Below are positions 1-7,771 of a stretch of 64,000 nucleotides of DNA, one piece after another. This stretch comes from Spirochaetales bacterium Spiro_09 (GTDB lineage: Bacteria > Spirochaetota > Spirochaetia > Treponematales > Treponemataceae). The notes below the pieces were generated by a model that had not been told where the DNA came from, did not search any database, and worked only from the letters and a program-made list of their open reading frames with translations. The stretch lies in contig LVBK01000016.1 in assembly GCA_001604385.1 (NCBI GenBank), positions 88,461 through 152,460 of the forward strand, given 5' to 3'. Position numbers and translations under genes: made by a program. Position 1 is the stretch's first letter. Every line of letters begins with the position of its first letter.

Positions 1-1
1 G

Positions 2-472
2 GAAGACGCCCTGCACCTTTCCGGAGAATTGTATGACCTCATGCCCCCCGTCATGAATATTCCCGAGAAAATGGGCGACCAGGTCTATGTGGATGAAAAT
101 GACGATATTCTGGGAGAAGTGGACAAGTATCTGGTCACCAGTGCGGATATCGATCTTGAGGGTTTATGCACGCGGGTGGAAGAACTGGGCGGGATTCTTA
201 TCCCCGCCCATGTCGACCGGCCGGCCTTTTCGCTGACGAGCCAGCTCGGTTTTATACCTGACGGCCCTTGGGCGGCCCTTGAAGTAGTCCGTATGGGCGG
301 CGAAGTCGACACCCGCGGGTACCCACTTATCACCTCGAGCGATGCGCATTATATTGAACACATCGGGCGGCGCCCCTTTGAACTTGACACCGCCGATGAC
401 GAGCTCATTAACCGCGAAGGCCGCGTCCGCATGGACGTCCTGCGCGCTGCCCTCTCGAGGCGTCCGCGTTAA
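2..472 (+). CDS. PHP-domain phosphoesterase-like protein, C-terminal part
   Basis: The open frame runs in from the left edge, so the start codon is outside the window and only 156 residues are visible. The segment reads as the C-terminal half of a PHP (polymerase and histidinol phosphatase) domain: GGILIPAHVDRP supplies a metal-binding His, and SSDAHYIEHIG supplies the late Asp-His pair. PHP proteins are metal-dependent phosphoesterases. In clostridial and Thermotoga-type genomes, PHP genes of this kind often lie beside [FeFe]-hydrogenase genes, and hydABC lies 4 kb downstream here, but the two are separated by an oppositely oriented gene, so co-transcription is excluded. The substrate cannot be inferred. 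Confidence 0.8.
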   Translation, partial: EDALHLSGELYDLMPPVMNIPEKMGDQVYVDENDDILGEVDKYLVTSADIDLEGLCTRVEELGGILIPAHVDRPAFSLTSQLGFIPDGPWAALEVVRMGGEVDTRGYPLITSSDAHYIEHIGRRPFELDTADDELINREGRVRMDVLRAALSRRPR

Positions 473-501
473 GCAGAACTGATGGATAGCGGAAAACGCA
501 T

Positions 502-533
502 AAAAAAAAGCCGAAGAGACGCGCTCCCCGGCT
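502..533 (-). terminator. Intrinsic terminator of the acyl-CoA synthetase gene
   Basis: Read on the minus strand, arms AGCCGGGGAG and CTCTTCGGCT form a 10-bp stem (two G-T pairs) around loop CGCGT, followed by a run of seven to eight T. It lies about 60 bases after the minus-strand stop codon at 594. It has no T run on the plus strand, so it serves the acyl-CoA synthetase and not the PHP gene. Confidence 0.75.
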
Positions 534-593
534 TGATCGTTCACTCGCGCTGCTGCGCGCGGCCGACTTTCGCCAGCCATGGCCCGATCTGCA

Positions 594-2327
594 TCAGTCT
601 TTTGACGTATATGTCCGCTTGACCTTGCGTGTGGTGGTCATTGCAAGCGGTTCGTCAAGCAAGGTGATCTTCGATATACGCTGGTAAGGCTGTAAACCCT
701 TGTTGACGGTGTCAACGATGGCCTCGATCGCCTCGGTCAGCTGAACCTCTGCCTCGGGAGTTCCACGCACAAGGGACAGGCGTTTGACCAGATCGTCGGA
801 AGGATAGACCAGCGCCTCGATGCCCTCGCTCTTGGTCGCCTTGTCCATAATATAGCCTTGGACCGTCAGCTGTTCGATGTCGTTGTAATAGAGCTGGAAG
901 GCGTTTTCAATTTCTTCGGGATAGACGTTTTTACCGCCCTCGGTAACGATCATGTTTTTGGCGCGGCCGCAAAGATAGAGGTAATGATCCTTGTCCAGCC
1001 AGCCCAGGTCCCCGGTGCGGAACCAGCCGTCATCGGTAAAGACTTTCGCGGTTTCTTCGGGCATTTTATAGTAGCCCTGCATAACCATCGAACCTTTGAC
1101 GCAAATTTCTCCGACTCCCTTTTCGTCCGGGTCAAGTATTTTCATTTCCATATACGGGTGAAAGAATTTACCGACACTTTCAATCCGGAAATCGTCTTTC
1201 GGATTAAGGGCGATGATGGGAGAGGTTTCGGTCAGTCCATAGCCCTGGATAAAGTCGATACCCATTTCGTTGTACACGCGGAATACGCTTGAGGCAAGCG
1301 GGCCGCCGCCTGAAATGGCAATGCGGATGGTCGAGAGGCTCGCCTTGTCCAGCACGGATTTGAAGAGTTTCTTGCCCGGGTTCACCCGGAATATCTTTTT
1401 GATCAGGTAGGAAACCCCCATCAGGAACTTGATGATACCGTAGACCACCGGGCCCTTGTCCCGGATGCCCTTCATGATTCCGGCAAGCAGCTTGTTAAAC
1501 AAGAGGGGAACGCCAAGGAGCATGGTGATCTTTCCCTCTTTCAGTTCCTTGAGCATCTTGGTAACGGCCATGCTCTTTGCGAACACAATTTCGGCACCGA
1601 CCGACACCGATTCGAGGAAGACGGCCAGCATGGTATAGGAATGATGGATGGGGAGGAGGGCATAGAAGACGTCGGTTTCAAAGATGTCCAGATTGGTTTG
1701 AGCGATGTAGCAGTCGGAAACAAGGTTGCGGTGGGAGAGCATAACGCCCTTGGGCGTGCCGGTCGTGCCGGAAGTGAACATGATCGCCGCGGTATCGGTT
1801 TCGATGGCGGGAACAATGGCGGCCTTTTTATCGGTTTTCAGGCCGTACACATAGGTGTCCGGGTATTTTTTGCTGAGCGAATAGACCTTTCCCGCCGCCT
1901 TGACGCCCTGGAAGTGGTCGTATTTTTCTTCGTCGACAAAGAAGAACTTCGGCGTTGCCGCCTTCAGGAGGTTTTCAATTTCCGCGTCATGCAGGCCGTA
2001 GTCTATGGGAATAACCGTAGCGCCGGTAAAAAGGGTTCCAAAATAGGCAACAGCCCACTCGGGCGAGTTTTTGCCCGAAACCGCGACGTGATCCCCGCGG
2101 GTGACACCATGCGCGGCAAGCCAGGACGCAAGCTGTTCAATTTTCCCCAGTGCTTCTTTCCAGGTCAGGGTGACCCGGTCCGGTTCAAAAGAGGTAAACG
2201 CGGGGCGATCAGGATACCGCTCGACGGTAATACGGAACATTTCCGGCAATGTCGGCCATTCTCCGGTAAATCCGCTGCCTCTCCATGCTTCAAGGAACGC
2301 CCAGGGCGTCTTTTGTGTTTCTTTCAT
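594..2327 (-). CDS. Long-chain acyl-CoA synthetase (AMP-forming)
   Basis: This 577-residue member of the ANL superfamily activates a fatty acid to acyl-AMP and then to acyl-CoA at the membrane. The phosphate-binding loop reads MFTSGTTGTPKGVMLSH, followed by GYGLTETSP (A5-type motif) and DGWFRTGDLGWLD with the adenylation Asp. The ATG at 2327 is chosen over an upstream TTG at 2342 because AAAGGGG lies five bases before it. A second, more distant paralogue lies at 34473-36380, so the organism has at least two such enzymes, probably for scavenged host or environmental fatty acids. Its -35/-10 region overlaps the divergent NlpC/P60 gene (TTGACA at 2380-2385 on the minus strand). Chain-length specificity is not visible. 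Confidence 0.9.
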   Translation of the reverse strand: MKETQKTPWAFLEAWRGSGFTGEWPTLPEMFRITVERYPDRPAFTSFEPDRVTLTWKEALGKIEQLASWLAAHGVTRGDHVAVSGKNSPEWAVAYFGTLFTGATVIPIDYGLHDAEIENLLKAATPKFFFVDEEKYDHFQGVKAAGKVYSLSKKYPDTYVYGLKTDKKAAIVPAIETDTAAIMFTSGTTGTPKGVMLSHRNLVSDCYIAQTNLDIFETDVFYALLPIHHSYTMLAVFLESVSVGAEIVFAKSMAVTKMLKELKEGKITMLLGVPLLFNKLLAGIMKGIRDKGPVVYGIIKFLMGVSYLIKKIFRVNPGKKLFKSVLDKASLSTIRIAISGGGPLASSVFRVYNEMGIDFIQGYGLTETSPIIALNPKDDFRIESVGKFFHPYMEMKILDPDEKGVGEICVKGSMVMQGYYKMPEETAKVFTDDGWFRTGDLGWLDKDHYLYLCGRAKNMIVTEGGKNVYPEEIENAFQLYYNDIEQLTVQGYIMDKATKSEGIEALVYPSDDLVKRLSLVRGTPEAEVQLTEAIEAIVDTVNKGLQPYQRISKITLLDEPLAMTTTRKVKRTYTSKD

Positions 2328-2374
2328 GGGAACCCCTTTCAAAACAAAAAAAATGTAGTAGTATATTTACATAT

Positions 2375-3475
2375 ATGACTGTCAACACCACCGTCCGGTT
2401 GCAAAAAAGGCATTACTGCAATGCACTTTTCATACTTTTTATGTTTTTTTCCCTCTCGACAGCTGGTGCCACAGAAGGAACGGCAGCAGTGCAGTCGGTG
2501 CGAATGAGTTTTATCCGTTCGGCCCATTCCTTTCTGGGTGTCCGCTATCTTCATGGAGGCACCACCAGTGCGGGGATGGACTGTTCAGGACTGGTATACA
2601 CCGCGGCCCGACAGGGAGCGGGAAGGCAGGTTCCCCGCACGGTTGCAGCACTTTCATCGGTCAGCCAGCGGGTGCAGGAGCATCTGCGTGAACCCGGCGA
2701 CCTGCTTTTTTTCAATACCACCGGCAATTTAAGCCATGTTGGCATTTGGCTCGGAAATAATCAGTTCATTCACGCAGCTTCCGACGGCCCCAGAACGGGA
2801 GTAATTATCTCGAATATGTCGGAGGATTACTGGCGCAGGACGTACTCCCACACTGGACGCATATTTGCCAACGAAGGGCTTGGCCCGGTGACCGCCATGA
2901 CGAACGGCGACGCTCAAAATCCCGCCCGGATTTCGTCCGACACGGACAGTCTTCCCGGCGTTCCGACCCGTACGCCCCGACAGCCGAATACCCTGCATGC
3001 GGACACCCCCTTTGAAAACCCCTATCCCTTCGAGGGAGAAACCGGCTTCCGGTTTCAAATAACCGCCGGCCCTCTCTGGGACATTCTTCCCGACCGCTTT
3101 CCGATACGGGGCGTCACCGCCTTTGCCGACCTGTCCTGGGTACGGGGTACCGACATCTATCCCGGCATCGGGGCGGGTATTTCCTGGGACACCAGAACCT
3201 CGTCCCTGAGCATTCCGTTGACCGCCTCCGTAACGACCGTTCACGGCCTCCGTTTTTTTATCGGCACCCAGTTTCATCTTTTTGTCGACCAAACGCTTGA
3301 TACCGATGCAATCTTTCCCGGCATCATCGGCCTTTCCTGGTACTCCCCCCCCCTCAGAATGGCATCCCAACGCATACGTTTTTACCAGAGTGCTGAATAT
3401 TCCTGGTTTCTCGATGAAACCACCGGTACCGGTTTCAGGTTTAATACCGGAGTAACATTCAGTTTTGACCGCTGA
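2375..3475 (+). CDS. Secreted NlpC/P60 peptidase fused to a beta-rich C-terminal domain
   Basis: The 366-residue protein has a signal peptide (residues about 1-32) and an NlpC/P60 domain with the catalytic Cys in GMDCSGLVY and the His in LSHVGIWLG. Such enzymes cleave gamma-D-Glu to diamino-acid bonds in peptidoglycan. After a proline-rich linker (about residues 170-215) comes a 150-residue beta-rich region of alternating hydrophobic strands ending GVTFSFDR, which could be a small outer-membrane beta-barrel or a sandwich. The ATG at 2375 is preferred because the longer frame upstream would precede the signal peptide. There is no Shine-Dalgarno sequence. TATATT at 2362-2367 lies seven bases before the ATG, so the mRNA may be leaderless. 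Confidence 0.85.
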   Translation: MTVNTTVRLQKRHYCNALFILFMFFSLSTAGATEGTAAVQSVRMSFIRSAHSFLGVRYLHGGTTSAGMDCSGLVYTAARQGAGRQVPRTVAALSSVSQRVQEHLREPGDLLFFNTTGNLSHVGIWLGNNQFIHAASDGPRTGVIISNMSEDYWRRTYSHTGRIFANEGLGPVTAMTNGDAQNPARISSDTDSLPGVPTRTPRQPNTLHADTPFENPYPFEGETGFRFQITAGPLWDILPDRFPIRGVTAFADLSWVRGTDIYPGIGAGISWDTRTSSLSIPLTASVTTVHGLRFFIGTQFHLFVDQTLDTDAIFPGIIGLSWYSPPLRMASQRIRFYQSAEYSWFLDETTGTGFRFNTGVTFSFDR

Positions 3476-3494
3476 TGCACCCAAAGGATTACTC

Positions 3495-4208
3495 ATGAAA
3501 AAACCCGTCCTGGCGTTTGCCAGCATAGCTCTCGCAATTCTTTTCTCGGCCTGCTCGCCCGCGCTGGTCATTAGCCCGCTTCCGGGACAAACCGCGGAAG
3601 CCCGTTTCTCGCTGCGAACCGGACAGACCGCCGAAAGCGTGATCAAACGACTCCTTCCCGCAGCCAGTCAGTCAAACCAGTCAATTTTCGATCCTGAAGC
3701 GCTTGCCGCCCATCTTGAAAAACAGGGTGTCCGCGTGCGTTCCGTCAATCCCGCACGCACGGCCGACCTCGACATGATTCTTGACATTCCGCGCTCGGCG
3801 GCCATCCTGAACCGCGCACTTGTGCACACTGCCGAAACGGGAACGATCACGGTGACGCTCTCCCGCGCCATCATCGGGGACGCGATTGCGCTCTTGCCAC
3901 CCGAAAGCGCGGACTACCTCGAGCTGCTCATGGCGCCCGTATTTACCGGCGAACAACTGACCGCACAAGACTACCGGGACACTGTCGGCGCAATGTACGG
4001 AAAAAATTTGGCCCGTGAACTAGACGAGTCATTTTTTTATCTGGTCATCGAAAGCCCCGGACCGATCTCCGCGGCCCGCATTACGGAGCCGGGCACTGTG
4101 ACATCTGAAAACAGGCGCGCGCGGTTTGCCGTGCCACTGGTTGCCCTGCTTGTCATGGAAAAAGACGTAACCGCCACGGTCACCTACACAGCGACTGCTG
4201 CGAAATAA
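3495..4208 (+). CDS. Lipoprotein of unknown function
   Basis: The 237-residue product starts MKKPVLAF and has a lipobox AILFSAC, so it should be lipid-anchored after cleavage before Cys. AAAGGA at 3484-3489 supports the start at 3495. I recognise no domain. The mature part is mixed alpha/beta and contains LLPPESADYLELLMAPVF, which resembles treponeme lipoproteins of unknown role. It begins 19 bases after the NlpC/P60 stop codon and is probably co-transcribed with it, which suggests a cell-envelope function. Confidence 0.75.
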   Translation: MKKPVLAFASIALAILFSACSPALVISPLPGQTAEARFSLRTGQTAESVIKRLLPAASQSNQSIFDPEALAAHLEKQGVRVRSVNPARTADLDMILDIPRSAAILNRALVHTAETGTITVTLSRAIIGDAIALLPPESADYLELLMAPVFTGEQLTAQDYRDTVGAMYGKNLARELDESFFYLVIESPGPISAARITEPGTVTSENRRARFAVPLVALLVMEKDVTATVTYTATAAK

Positions 4209-4331
4209 GGCTGAAAAGGAACGCTTGACTCCTCGGTGACGCAGAAAGCCCTTGCTCGCAGAACGTCCACGCGCGGAGCGGCCGCGAAGAACGGGCCATT
4301 CAGGGGCGAACGAACCTTCCCGATACTAGGG
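4209..4331. other. Intergenic stretch with no recognised gene
   Basis: I see no coding region or clear terminator in these 123 bases between the lipoprotein and the hairpin array. The sequence is GC-rich, and no T run follows any stem. Confidence 0.5.
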
Positions 4332-4435
4332 GACCTCTAAAAACTTCAGTTTTTTAGAGGTCAACAAATAAAAATGCAAATCCCGTAAGGATTTGCGGAG
4401 GCACCTCTAAATACTAACCGAGTATTTAGAGGTGC
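4332..4435. repeat. Three tandem hairpins upstream of the hydrogenase operon
   Basis: Hairpin 1 (4332-4362) pairs GACCTCTAAAAACT with its complement apart from one extra T. Hairpin 2 (4376-4396) pairs GCAAATCC with GGATTTGC around five bases. Hairpin 3 (4401-4435) has perfect 15-base arms GCACCTCTAAATACT around loop AACCG. Hairpins 1 and 3 share the core ACCTCTAAA, as members of one dispersed repeat family would. None has a T run, so ordinary termination is unlikely. Confidence 0.8.
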
Positions 4436-4442
4436 CCACTAA

Positions 4443-4471
4443 TTGATAAAAAATGATTTTATTAGTACAAT
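4443..4471 (+). promoter_or_regulatory. Sigma-70 promoter of the hydrogenase operon
   Basis: TTGATA at 4443-4448 and TACAAT at 4466-4471 are separated by exactly 17 bases, each hexamer matching consensus at five of six positions. The predicted start site is near 4478, which gives a leader of about 47 bases before the ATG at 4525. Confidence 0.75.
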
Positions 4472-4485
4472 ACCTCAAGTACATA

Positions 4486-4503
4486 TCGATAAAGTTTTAT
4501 CGA
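4486..4503. promoter_or_regulatory. 18-bp palindrome just downstream of the hydrogenase start site
   Basis: TCGATAAA and TTTATCGA form a perfect inverted repeat around GT, placed about 8-25 bases after the predicted transcription start. This is a typical repressor-operator position. It does not match the Rex consensus TTGTGAA-N4-TTCACAA, and the binding protein is unknown. Confidence 0.5.
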
Positions 4504-4524
4504 CTATACATTGGGGGTTATTAC

Positions 4525-5001
4525 ATGGCTACAGCGTGCGAGTTCTCGAAGGAACTCAATGCTTTCATCGACGAATGGAAGAGCAAACCCGGGAACCTCA
4601 TCATGATTCTTCACAAGGTCCAGGAAGAACAGGGGTTCATTTCGCGGGAAGCCGCCGACCAGGTTGCGGCGCGAACCGGGAATCCATTGGCCCGCGTATA
4701 CGGAACAATGTCTTTCTATCATTTCTTCAAAACAGTCAAACCGGGCAAGAACAAGATCGCGGTCTGTCTTGGTACAGCCTGTTATCTCAAAGGCGGACAG
4801 GATCTCATTGATGAGGCCCGCAGTCTCCTTGGCCTTTCAGGCGAACAGATTACCACACCCGACGGACAGTTCTCGGTGGAACCGGTTCGCTGCATCGGCT
4901 GTTGCGGTCTGGCACCCGTTCTTTCCGTCAATGGCGACGTCTACGGCAAGCTGACACGCGATCAGATGGACGGCGTTATCGCAAAATACAAGGACGCCTG
5001 A
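4525..5001 (+). CDS. hydC: NuoE-like [2Fe-2S] subunit of [FeFe]-hydrogenase (HydC)
   Basis: The 158-residue thioredoxin-fold ferredoxin corresponds to the 24-kDa NuoE subunit. Four cluster Cys are visible in the usual spacing: CLGTAC (x4) and, about 36 residues later, RCIGCCGLAP (x3). In the trimeric HydABC enzyme this subunit sits beside the flavin subunit and takes part in electron bifurcation between NADH and ferredoxin. GGGGG at 4513-4517 precedes the ATG at 4525. Longer in-frame starts at 4443 and 4453 fall inside the promoter and are rejected. It is the first gene of hydC-HATPase-ferredoxin-hydB-hydA. Confidence 0.9.
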   Translation: MATACEFSKELNAFIDEWKSKPGNLIMILHKVQEEQGFISREAADQVAARTGNPLARVYGTMSFYHFFKTVKPGKNKIAVCLGTACYLKGGQDLIDEARSLLGLSGEQITTPDGQFSVEPVRCIGCCGLAPVLSVNGDVYGKLTRDQMDGVIAKYKDA

Positions 5002-5009
5002 GGCAGTCC

Positions 5010-5555
5010 GTGCATTATACCCTCTGTGATATGTTCAGCGACCTGACCCAAAATGCGGTAGAGTCGGGAGCTGATACCATCACTGTGGAACTGGAGCTGA
5101 CCGCGGGGAAAATCTTTTTTTCCGTGACGGACAACGGCAAGGGCATGACGCCGGAAGAACAGGATCGCGCACTCGATCCCTTCTGGACAGACGGGGTGAA
5201 ACATCCCGGACGGAAAGTCGGCCTCGGGCTCCCCTTCCTGATACAGACAGCCGACGCCACTGGCGGAAGCTGGACGCTACAGTCGGAAAAAGGCGCGGGA
5301 ACGACGGTTACCTGCACCCTAGATCCGGCGAATATCGACACGCCGCCAGTCGGCAATGTCACCGGATTTTTCCGGCATATTCTGACGTTTGAAGGCCGGT
5401 ACGAACTGTGTATAGCCTGCAAGGGCAAAGCGGAGTTTACCGTGTGCCGCTCGGAGCTGCTGGAAGCCCTCGGAATTGAAGACGGTACATCCGGCATGGA
5501 TGTAAATGCCTTGAGTTTGCTGGGGCACTATCTGGAAAGTTTAATGGAGGAATAA
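5010..5555 (+). CDS. Histidine-kinase-like ATPase in the hydrogenase operon
   Basis: The 181-residue protein is a stand-alone GHKL ATPase domain with N box DLTQNAVESGA, G1 box DNGKGM and G2 box GLGLPF. It has no dimerisation or phospho-acceptor His domain, so it resembles anti-sigma-factor kinases. Such a gene is a known companion of trimeric hydrogenases in Thermotoga and Clostridia, but its role there is not established. The GTG at 5010 is chosen because GAGGC ends five bases before it and follows the hydC stop codon directly. An upstream ATG at 4902 would overlap hydC by 100 bases. Confidence 0.8.
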   Translation: MHYTLCDMFSDLTQNAVESGADTITVELELTAGKIFFSVTDNGKGMTPEEQDRALDPFWTDGVKHPGRKVGLGLPFLIQTADATGGSWTLQSEKGAGTTVTCTLDPANIDTPPVGNVTGFFRHILTFEGRYELCIACKGKAEFTVCRSELLEALGIEDGTSGMDVNALSLLGHYLESLMEE

Positions 5556-5556
5556 T

Positions 5557-5952
5557 ATGGCAAAAATGTCCCTTGAGGACCTTCGGAAGCTGCGGGAACA
5601 AACCCAGCAGCAGATCAAAAAGCGTGAAACTGACGACAAGATAGCCCAAATAGTAATCGGTATGGGCACCTGCGGAATCGCCGCCGGCGCAAAGGATACG
5701 CTTGACGCCTTTGTGAAAGAAGTGGACGACAAGAAGATGGGCGGAGAAGTTGTAATCCGTCAAACAGGCTGCATGGGCCTGTGCCAGAACGAACCGACTG
5801 TCGAGATCATCATGCCCGGCATGCCCAGCATTATTTACGGCCGCGTTGATGCAACTGTCGCGAAAGGAATCGTCGAAAAGCACATTATGAGAAAAGAATT
5901 GCTTGACGACCTGATTATTGACCGCCCCGCGGTAGATATTCTCAAAAAATAA
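5557..5952 (+). CDS. Thioredoxin-like ferredoxin-family protein with incomplete Cys set
   Basis: This 131-residue protein has a basic helical N-terminus and a thioredoxin-like ferredoxin fold with MGTCGIAAGA and TGCMGLCQNEP. Only three Cys occupy cluster-like positions (one early, two late) where HydC and the HydB N-domain have four, so it may not bind a normal [2Fe-2S] cluster or may use another ligand. It starts two bases after the previous stop codon behind GGAGG and lies 11 bases before hydB. Homologues sit at this position in other HydABC operons. Confidence 0.8.
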   Translation: MAKMSLEDLRKLREQTQQQIKKRETDDKIAQIVIGMGTCGIAAGAKDTLDAFVKEVDDKKMGGEVVIRQTGCMGLCQNEPTVEIIMPGMPSIIYGRVDATVAKGIVEKHIMRKELLDDLIIDRPAVDILKK

Positions 5953-5963
5953 GGAGCACGGTA

Positions 5964-7745
5964 ATGGCCTATACCCACTATATCCTTGTATGCGGCGGAA
6001 CGGGATGCGAATCCAGCAACGCCGACGGGATTTACAACAACCTGCAGACAGCCGCGAAAGAAGCCGGTGTCAGCGACAAGGTTCAAATTGTCAAAACAGG
6101 ATGTTTCGGTTTTTGTGAAAAGGGACCGATCGTCAAGGTTCTTCCCGAAGACTCGTTCTACGTCGAGGTCAAGCCGGAAGACGCAAAAGACATCATAAAT
6201 GAACAGATCGTCAAGGGCCGCGAGGTTACCCGGCTTTTGTACAACAAGGACAAGAAGAACACCGGATCAGTAGAAGAGATCGAGTTCTACCAGAAACAGC
6301 TGCGCATCGTTCTGCGTAACTGCGGTGTCATCAATCCTGAAAACATTGACGAATACATCGCCCGCGACGGATACCTCGCGCTCGAAAAAGCCCTGTTTGA
6401 AATGACCCCCGAGCAGATCATCAATGAAGTCAAGGCATCGGGCCTGCGCGGCCGCGGCGGCGCCGGGTTCCCCACCGGTTTGAAGTGGGAAGCAGGCATG
6501 AAAGCTCCCGGACCGGTCAAGTACGTCGTTTGTAACGCCGACGAGGGAGACCCCGGAGCCTATATGGACCGCTCGACCATTGAGGGAGACCCCCACTCGG
6601 TCATTGAATCCATGGCCATCTGCGGAAAGGCCATCGGCGCAAACATGGGCTTCGTCTATATCCGTGCCGAGTATCCCCTTGCAATTGACCGCCTCAAGAT
6701 CGCCATGAACCAGGCCCGTGAAGCAGGACTTCTGGGCAAAAACATCCTCGGCTCGGGCTTTGATTTCGATCTTGAAATCCGCCTGGGCGCAGGTGCCTTC
6801 GTGTGCGGCGAGGAAACAGCTCTCCTGCGTTCAATCGAAGGTCAGCGCGGTATGCCCACACCCAAGCCTCCCTTCCCGGCCCAATCCGGACTCTGGGGAA
6901 AACCGACCATCATCAACAACGTTGAAACCTGGGCGAATATACCGGTCATTCTGACCAAGGGAGCAAGCTGGTTCAACAAGATCGGTACCGAAGATTCCAA
7001 GGGAACAAAGGTTTTCGCCCTGACCGGCAAGGTCAAGAACTCCGGTCTGGTAGAAGTTCCGATGGGAACCACCTTGCGGGAAATCGTGTTTGAAATCGGC
7101 GGCGGCATAAAGAATGGACGCAAGTTCAAAGGCGTTCAGACCGGCGGTCCGTCCGGCGGTATCATTACCGAAGAAGCGCTCGACACCCCGATTGACTTCA
7201 AGGGCCTTCAGCAGCTTGGCTCCATGATGGGCTCTGGCGGTATGATCGTTATGGACGAGGATGACTGCGTTGTTGACGTTTCCAAGTTCTACATGGAATT
7301 CTGCGTCGATGAATCATGCGGAAAGTGCTCACCCTGTCGCATCGGAACACGGCAGATCCACTCGATTCTGGAAAAAATTTCACGCGGAAACGGTACCTTG
7401 GCCGACCTCGACAAAATGAAGGAAATCGGCTTTGCCATGCAGAAAAGTTCGCTGTGTCAGCTTGGCGCCTCCGCTCCGAACCCGACACTGTCGACCATCA
7501 AGAAGTTCGAACATGAATATCTTGCCCACATCAACGATAAAACCTGTCCCGCGGGAAAGTGCAAGCACCTGGTGATATTCGACATCAACGACAAGTGTAT
7601 CGGTTGCGGCGCCTGCGCCCGCAAGTGCCCGGCAAACTGTATCACAGGCGAGAAGAAAACCCGCCATGTGATCGATCAGGAAAAATGCCTCAAATGCGGC
7701 GAATGCTTCAAGACTTGCAAGTTCGGCGCCATTGACAAGCGATAA
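5964..7745 (+). CDS. hydB: NADH/FMN subunit of [FeFe]-hydrogenase (HydB)
   Basis: The 593-residue NuoF-like subunit carries, in order, an N-terminal thioredoxin-like [2Fe-2S] domain (CGGTGC and CFGFC, residues about 9-50), the NADH/FMN domain with GLRGRGGAGFPTGLKW and NADEGDPGAYMDRS (about 160-210), an SLBB domain, a [4Fe-4S] site SCGKCSPCRIG plus a later Cys (about 450-500), and two C-terminal [4Fe-4S] ferredoxin motifs (CIGCGACARKCP, CLKCGECFKTC). This architecture matches HydB of electron-bifurcating hydrogenases, where the flavin exchanges electrons with NAD(H) and ferredoxin. AAGGAG precedes the ATG. Confidence 0.93.
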   Translation: MAYTHYILVCGGTGCESSNADGIYNNLQTAAKEAGVSDKVQIVKTGCFGFCEKGPIVKVLPEDSFYVEVKPEDAKDIINEQIVKGREVTRLLYNKDKKNTGSVEEIEFYQKQLRIVLRNCGVINPENIDEYIARDGYLALEKALFEMTPEQIINEVKASGLRGRGGAGFPTGLKWEAGMKAPGPVKYVVCNADEGDPGAYMDRSTIEGDPHSVIESMAICGKAIGANMGFVYIRAEYPLAIDRLKIAMNQAREAGLLGKNILGSGFDFDLEIRLGAGAFVCGEETALLRSIEGQRGMPTPKPPFPAQSGLWGKPTIINNVETWANIPVILTKGASWFNKIGTEDSKGTKVFALTGKVKNSGLVEVPMGTTLREIVFEIGGGIKNGRKFKGVQTGGPSGGIITEEALDTPIDFKGLQQLGSMMGSGGMIVMDEDDCVVDVSKFYMEFCVDESCGKCSPCRIGTRQIHSILEKISRGNGTLADLDKMKEIGFAMQKSSLCQLGASAPNPTLSTIKKFEHEYLAHINDKTCPAGKCKHLVIFDINDKCIGCGACARKCPANCITGEKKTRHVIDQEKCLKCGECFKTCKFGAIDKR

Positions 7746-7771
7746 CCGGACATACCTCAAGGAGAAACGTC

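Noticed and set aside
2729..3646. 305-residue minus-strand frame opposite the NlpC/P60 gene
   Set aside because: No motif or ribosome-binding site; the opposite strand encodes a signal peptide and catalytic Cys/His.
4486..4503. Rex operator of the hydrogenase operon
   Set aside because: TCGATAAA-GT-TTTATCGA does not match the Rex consensus TTGTGAA-N4-TTCACAA. It is kept as an unassigned operator.
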